From the NCBI RefSeq assembly GCF_001412655.1, contig NZ_CP012996.1, forward strand, positions 4,216,001 through 4,280,000: a stretch of 64,000 nucleotides of DNA, given 5' to 3'. The notes beneath the pieces were generated by a model, which was not told the origin of the DNA, searched no databases, and saw nothing but the letters and a program-made list of their open reading frames with translations. The stretch is from Pedobacter sp. PACM 27299 (GTDB taxonomy: Bacteria > Bacteroidota > Bacteroidia > Sphingobacteriales > Sphingobacteriaceae). Each line of letters begins with the position of its first letter. Within the stretch, counting starts at the first letter, position 1. A program made the translations under genes and the position numbers. Below, piece by piece: positions 61,220-64,000 of this stretch.

Positions 61220-61276
61220 AAACTACATAAATAGTTAGTAAACTACATAAATAGTTTGCTAACTATAAAAATAGTA
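61220..61276. promoter_or_regulatory. Three phased BlaI-type operator dyads
   Basis: AACTA-N6-TAGTT occurs at 61221-61236 and 61241-61256, and AACTA-N6-TAGTA at 61261-61276. Starts are exactly 20 bases apart, about two helical turns. They lie 36 bases upstream of the BlaI-type start codon. Confidence 0.82.
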
Positions 61277-61311
61277 GTATCTTTAATCAACAATCGTAAT
61301 TAAAGCATACA

Positions 61312-61680
61312 ATGAGAGAACTTACAAAAGCAGAAGAACAGGTCATGTTGATTTTATGGGAAATAAAGGAAGGCTTAACTAAAGACGTGATTGAAAAAAT
61401 GGATCCACCTAAACCCGCTTATAATACGGTATCTACTGTGATCAGGGTATTAGAGGGCAAAGGTTTTATCGATCACAGAGCCGTTGGAAATACACATATT
61501 TATTTCCCGGTCATCACAGAAGACCAATATAAGCACTTTGCATTCGATAAAGTGATGAACAATTACTTTGAAAACTCTTATGAAAGCTTAGTATCCTTTT
61601 TAGTAAAAGAGAAAAACATGGATATGGAGGCGCTTGACGAATTAATTCAAATGGCAGAGCAACTTAAAAACAAGAAATGA
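61312..61680 (+). CDS. BlaI/MecI-family repressor (second copy)
   Basis: A 122-residue winged-helix repressor, paralogous to the one at 1309-1677. The recognition helix is in PKPAYNTVSTVIRVLEGKGF. Its stop overlaps the start of the M56 peptidase by four bases. Three phased dyads upstream strongly suggest autoregulation. Confidence 0.93.
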   Translation: MRELTKAEEQVMLILWEIKEGLTKDVIEKMDPPKPAYNTVSTVIRVLEGKGFIDHRAVGNTHIYFPVITEDQYKHFAFDKVMNNYFENSYESLVSFLVKEKNMDMEALDELIQMAEQLKNKK

Positions 61681-62903
61681 TGAACTGGTTCTATTATCTT
61701 CTGGAGGCTAATTTATACCTCGCGGTTTTTTACGGAGTTTACCGATTGCTATTGCATAAAGAGACTTTTTATGCTGCCAACAGGTTTTTTCTAATCGGAA
61801 GCAGCCTTCTGGCTTTCAGTCTGCCGCTCCTGCAAATGGGCTATCTGAATCAGCTTTTTGGGCGTGGAATTGATCAGCCAGCGGCCAAAATCATGAAATA
61901 CACCAACAGCAACGACACTGATTTACAGCCATTAAACCTCTTACTCTATACGATTTACGCTGGAATTGCGATCTTCTTCAGCGTAAAACTCATCAGAGAT
62001 ATATACCGAATCTTTGCACTCTCCAAAAGATCCGAGCGCTATCAAAAAAACAAGGTAACTTATGTCAATTTGAACCAGGACAACCCAGCCTTTTCTTTTT
62101 TTAACCTATTGTTCATTCCCTCAGCTATTTCAGGAAAAGAAACGATTCTGAAACACGAATTGGTACACATTCGTCAGTGGCACAGTCTGGATATTATCTT
62201 TTTTGAAATCATTCAGATCTTGAGCTGGTTCAATCCCATCACCTATCTCCTTAAAAAAGACATCAAACTCCTGCATGAATATATTGCCGATGAACAGACC
62301 ACTTTAAAAGAAATTGGAAAATATGATTACGCCTTATTTCTGATTAAACATTCTTTTGGAATGGAAGCCAATCCTTTGAGTAATCACATATTTAATCAAT
62401 CTATACTTAAACAGAGAATCAACATGTTAAACAAGGAAAAATCAACAGGAAGGGCAAGGCTCAAGTTCCTGTTCGCATTGCCAATCGCAGCTGTCATGCT
62501 GGGCAGCTCCACCATGGCTTTTACCAAAGATTACAGTCTGGTAGACTTATATCCGGAAAAATCAGTCAGCAACACTGCAGAAATACTAAAGCCCTTACAC
62601 TTTTCAACAAATCAGGAGCCCACTAAAATCAGAGCGCCTAAGACCCCTGCTGTACCACCAGCTCCGCCAGCTGCTCCACCGGCACCAGGAATAGCTCCTC
62701 CGCCGCCGCCACAAGAACCCATTAAAAACGGAAAAGTGAAATTCCCAAAACCAATTGTGAAGAAAAATGTCACCAGATTTCCTCCTCCGGTTATCGTACC
62801 TGATGCAAAAGAAAATAACAAAAAATTCCCTCCTCCAATTGTCACAAAAGACAAGGAACCAGTTAAAAAAGACGCAGCATCCAGTAAACCAGTATATCCT
62901 TAA
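61677..62903 (+). CDS. BlaR1-like M56 peptidase with Pro-rich C-terminus (second copy)
   Basis: A 408-residue membrane metallopeptidase, the same length as its paralogue at the left edge. The zinc motif is HELVH (residues 160-164) in LKHELVHIRQWHS, and HEYIADEQ follows. After a transmembrane segment near 260, the periplasmic part is a Pro-rich low-complexity stretch (PPAPPAAPPAPG) rather than a TonB domain. It lacks a penicillin-binding domain. It is cotranscribed with the repressor. Confidence 0.9.
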   Translation: MMNWFYYLLEANLYLAVFYGVYRLLLHKETFYAANRFFLIGSSLLAFSLPLLQMGYLNQLFGRGIDQPAAKIMKYTNSNDTDLQPLNLLLYTIYAGIAIFFSVKLIRDIYRIFALSKRSERYQKNKVTYVNLNQDNPAFSFFNLLFIPSAISGKETILKHELVHIRQWHSLDIIFFEIIQILSWFNPITYLLKKDIKLLHEYIADEQTTLKEIGKYDYALFLIKHSFGMEANPLSNHIFNQSILKQRINMLNKEKSTGRARLKFLFALPIAAVMLGSSTMAFTKDYSLVDLYPEKSVSNTAEILKPLHFSTNQEPTKIRAPKTPAVPPAPPAAPPAPGIAPPPPPQEPIKNGKVKFPKPIVKKNVTRFPPPVIVPDAKENNKKFPPPIVTKDKEPVKKDAASSKPVYP

Positions 62904-62904
62904 A

Positions 62905-62946
62905 CAGCAAACGTCATCAAGAGTGAAATCATGATGACGTTTGCTG
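62905..62946. terminator. Perfect 15-bp hairpin between convergent genes
   Basis: CAGCAAACGTCATCA (62905-62919) and TGATGACGTTTGCTG (62932-62946) pair perfectly with a 12-base loop. It follows the peptidase stop by one base and precedes the convergent PepSY-like gene. There is no U-tract. Confidence 0.75.
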
Positions 62947-62966
62947 CTTGGGTAAATCCCTGTAAA

Positions 62967-63401
62967 CTATATGATTCTATTGACTACATTTCCTTTTGCG
63001 TCAAAAACTACTTTCTTTTCTTCTCCTACTTTTTTAAGCTCCACCTTATAAAGCAGTACTTTTCCTTCTTCAAACTGATCTACATCATCAATTCTATAGC
63101 CACTATAGTTTTTCTTGATGACATTAGATACCGCTACAGGCAGCTCCTTCGCTCTGATTTCTTTTTTATGCCTAACGATTACACCTTTATTATTGAACCA
63201 GACTTCATGATCACGTTTACCGATATCAAAATCTGCATTGTATAAATCTCCTTTCAATTCCCAATCTACCTTCGTGGCATTAGGGAATGCTTTCTTCAAG
63301 GAATTTCGCACCTCTAAAGGGACATCTTTTGCAGGAATATCCTGTGCATAACTGAAGCCTGAAAACAACAGGGCCAGGGCTAGTAATAGTCTATTTTTCA
63401 T
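62967..63401 (-). CDS. PepSY-like domain exported protein
   Basis: A 144-residue exported protein with signal peptide (ending near GFSYAQ). Two PepSY-like repeats follow: KAFPNATKVDWELKGDLYNA with EVWFNNKGVIV, and NYSGYRIDDVDQFEEGKVL with VVFDAKGNVV. Such proteins are common in Bacteroidota and of uncertain function. The ATG at 63401 is preferred because the signal peptide starts there; the frame continues upstream to 63422. Confidence 0.88.
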   Translation of the reverse strand: MKNRLLLALALLFSGFSYAQDIPAKDVPLEVRNSLKKAFPNATKVDWELKGDLYNADFDIGKRDHEVWFNNKGVIVRHKKEIRAKELPVAVSNVIKKNYSGYRIDDVDQFEEGKVLLYKVELKKVGEEKKVVFDAKGNVVNRII

Positions 63402-63574
63402 GGTAAATGATTTATGTTTCATAAGCCTACCACAAAGAAAGCGCCTAAATTTATCAGCAAATCAAATTAAGCAAGAAAACCCTGCTTTTTAGTGCTTAAA
63501 CAAATATCTAAACGTAATTATTTTAGTTTTAGCCGATAATAATAGATTTACAGCGCCTGTAAAAGCATACGATT

Positions 63575-64000
63575 TTATGCCTCAGGACGAAGTTTAGCGG
63601 CCATTTTTCTTTTATGAAGGGAATCGAAGATGATCAATGACATCCCGGCCATAATAGACAAGTCAGCCACATTAAAAATACCGGTCTGAAATACAATGAA
63701 ATCGATATGAAGAAAATCAGTAACGGATCCGTAAATGATCCTGTCGTATAAATTACCTATCCCACCGCCAATCACGCAGCAAATACCAAATATCAATACG
63801 GGGCTGAGGTCTTTCCTGCTCATGACAAAATAAATACCAGCGATTAATACGGCAACCGGCAGCAGCAGTAAAAAGACAAATTTAATTCCGGAATGCAGGG
63901 CATCACCCATACTCAAAAAAGCGCCAGAATTCTCCACTTTAGTCAGGGTCACATAATTACTGAAAACCTTTATATTTTCATAATAATCCACTTGTTCTCT
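63575..64000 (-). CDS. lspA: Signal peptidase II, truncated by the window edge
   Basis: C-terminal part of an aspartic membrane protease that cleaves lipoprotein signal peptides. Visible are the central and C-terminal family motifs: TKVENSGAFLSMG, CCVIGGGIGNLYDRIIYGSV and FNVADLSIMAG, containing the two catalytic Asp residues. The frame remains open at the window edge, and the N-terminal transmembrane segment lies beyond it. The GTG at 63991 is probably an internal codon. Confidence 0.93.
   Translation of the reverse strand, partial: REQVDYYENIKVFSNYVTLTKVENSGAFLSMGDALHSGIKFVFLLLLPVAVLIAGIYFVMSRKDLSPVLIFGICCVIGGGIGNLYDRIIYGSVTDFLHIDFIVFQTGIFNVADLSIMAGMSLIIFDSLHKRKMAAKLRPEA

Overview
The window looks like chromosomal DNA of a Bacteroidota bacterium, most likely of the Sphingobacteriaceae (Pedobacter-like). 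This rests on an AT-rich sequence, a SusC/SusD pair led by an ECF sigma factor and a FecR anti-sigma factor, two BlaI/BlaR1-type pairs, an OmpA lipoprotein, a DUF2490 protein, a GIN-domain protein and few strong Shine-Dalgarno sites. The assignment is inference from gene content; there is no rRNA or other marker gene here. I found no rRNA, tRNA, CRISPR array, prophage or intact insertion sequence.

Layout. 0-4.3 kb: an M56 peptidase/BlaI regulator pair, a metallophosphoesterase, a kinase-less PAS-HisKA protein and a tandem UspA protein, all on the minus strand. 4.4-8.2 kb: a class Ib ribonucleotide reductase operon (nrdH-nrdI-nrdE-nrdF), then a small acidic protein, a repeat-rich intergenic element and a ChaA-type antiporter. 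10.5-18.2 kb: a PAS histidine kinase, envelope proteins, a PAP2 phosphatase and a DegT-type aminotransferase. 18.3-21.9 kb: an Old Yellow Enzyme reductase with an ArsR regulator and its apparent operators, then an LCIB-type carbonic-anhydrase-like gene, a DUF1080 protein and a lipoprotein. 21.9-27.6 kb: regulatory genes (ECF sigma, NarL-type response regulator, PAS histidine kinase) mixed with decayed genes: a cheB fragment, a response regulator with most of its middle deleted, and a DUF2383 pseudogene. 27.9-33.1 kb: an XRE regulator, an unusual sigma-region-2/FecR fusion, aminopeptidase P, a PH-domain protein, a small exported cysteine protein and an AraC regulator. 33.1-39.0 kb: a TolC/RND/MFP efflux operon. 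39.1-46.7 kb: sulfatase, EamA transporter, GHKL ATPase, DinB and ABM proteins, GIN-domain protein and PIN-PhoH. 46.7-55.3 kb: an ECF sigma, FecR, SusC, SusD and GDPD-alkaline-phosphatase locus. 55.3-56.4 kb: an intergenic region with a phased DnaA-box-like array next to rpiB. 56.5-64 kb: a lipoprotein, two paralogous secreted proteins with Arg/Gly/Asn-rich tails, an OmpR-type two-component system, a second BlaI/BlaR1 pair, a PepSY-like protein and the C-terminal part of lspA, which runs off the window.

How the genes work together. The clearest functional unit is 46.7-55.3 kb. The sigma factor and FecR probably respond to occupancy of the SusC receptor through its N-terminal STN domain. SusC/SusD would import a ligand, and the GDPD-alkaline phosphatase fusion would release phosphate from phosphodiesters or monoesters in the periplasm. 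The efflux operon appears to be self-contained with its own AraC regulator. The nrd operon supplies deoxynucleotides.

The observations most worth following are the sigma2-FecR fusion at 28.2-29.6 kb, the possible replication origin at about 55.9 kb, the decaying regulatory locus at 23.3-27.3 kb, the phosphoester SusCD locus, and several exact operator-like arrays (ArsR at 19.7 kb, BlaI at 61.2 kb).
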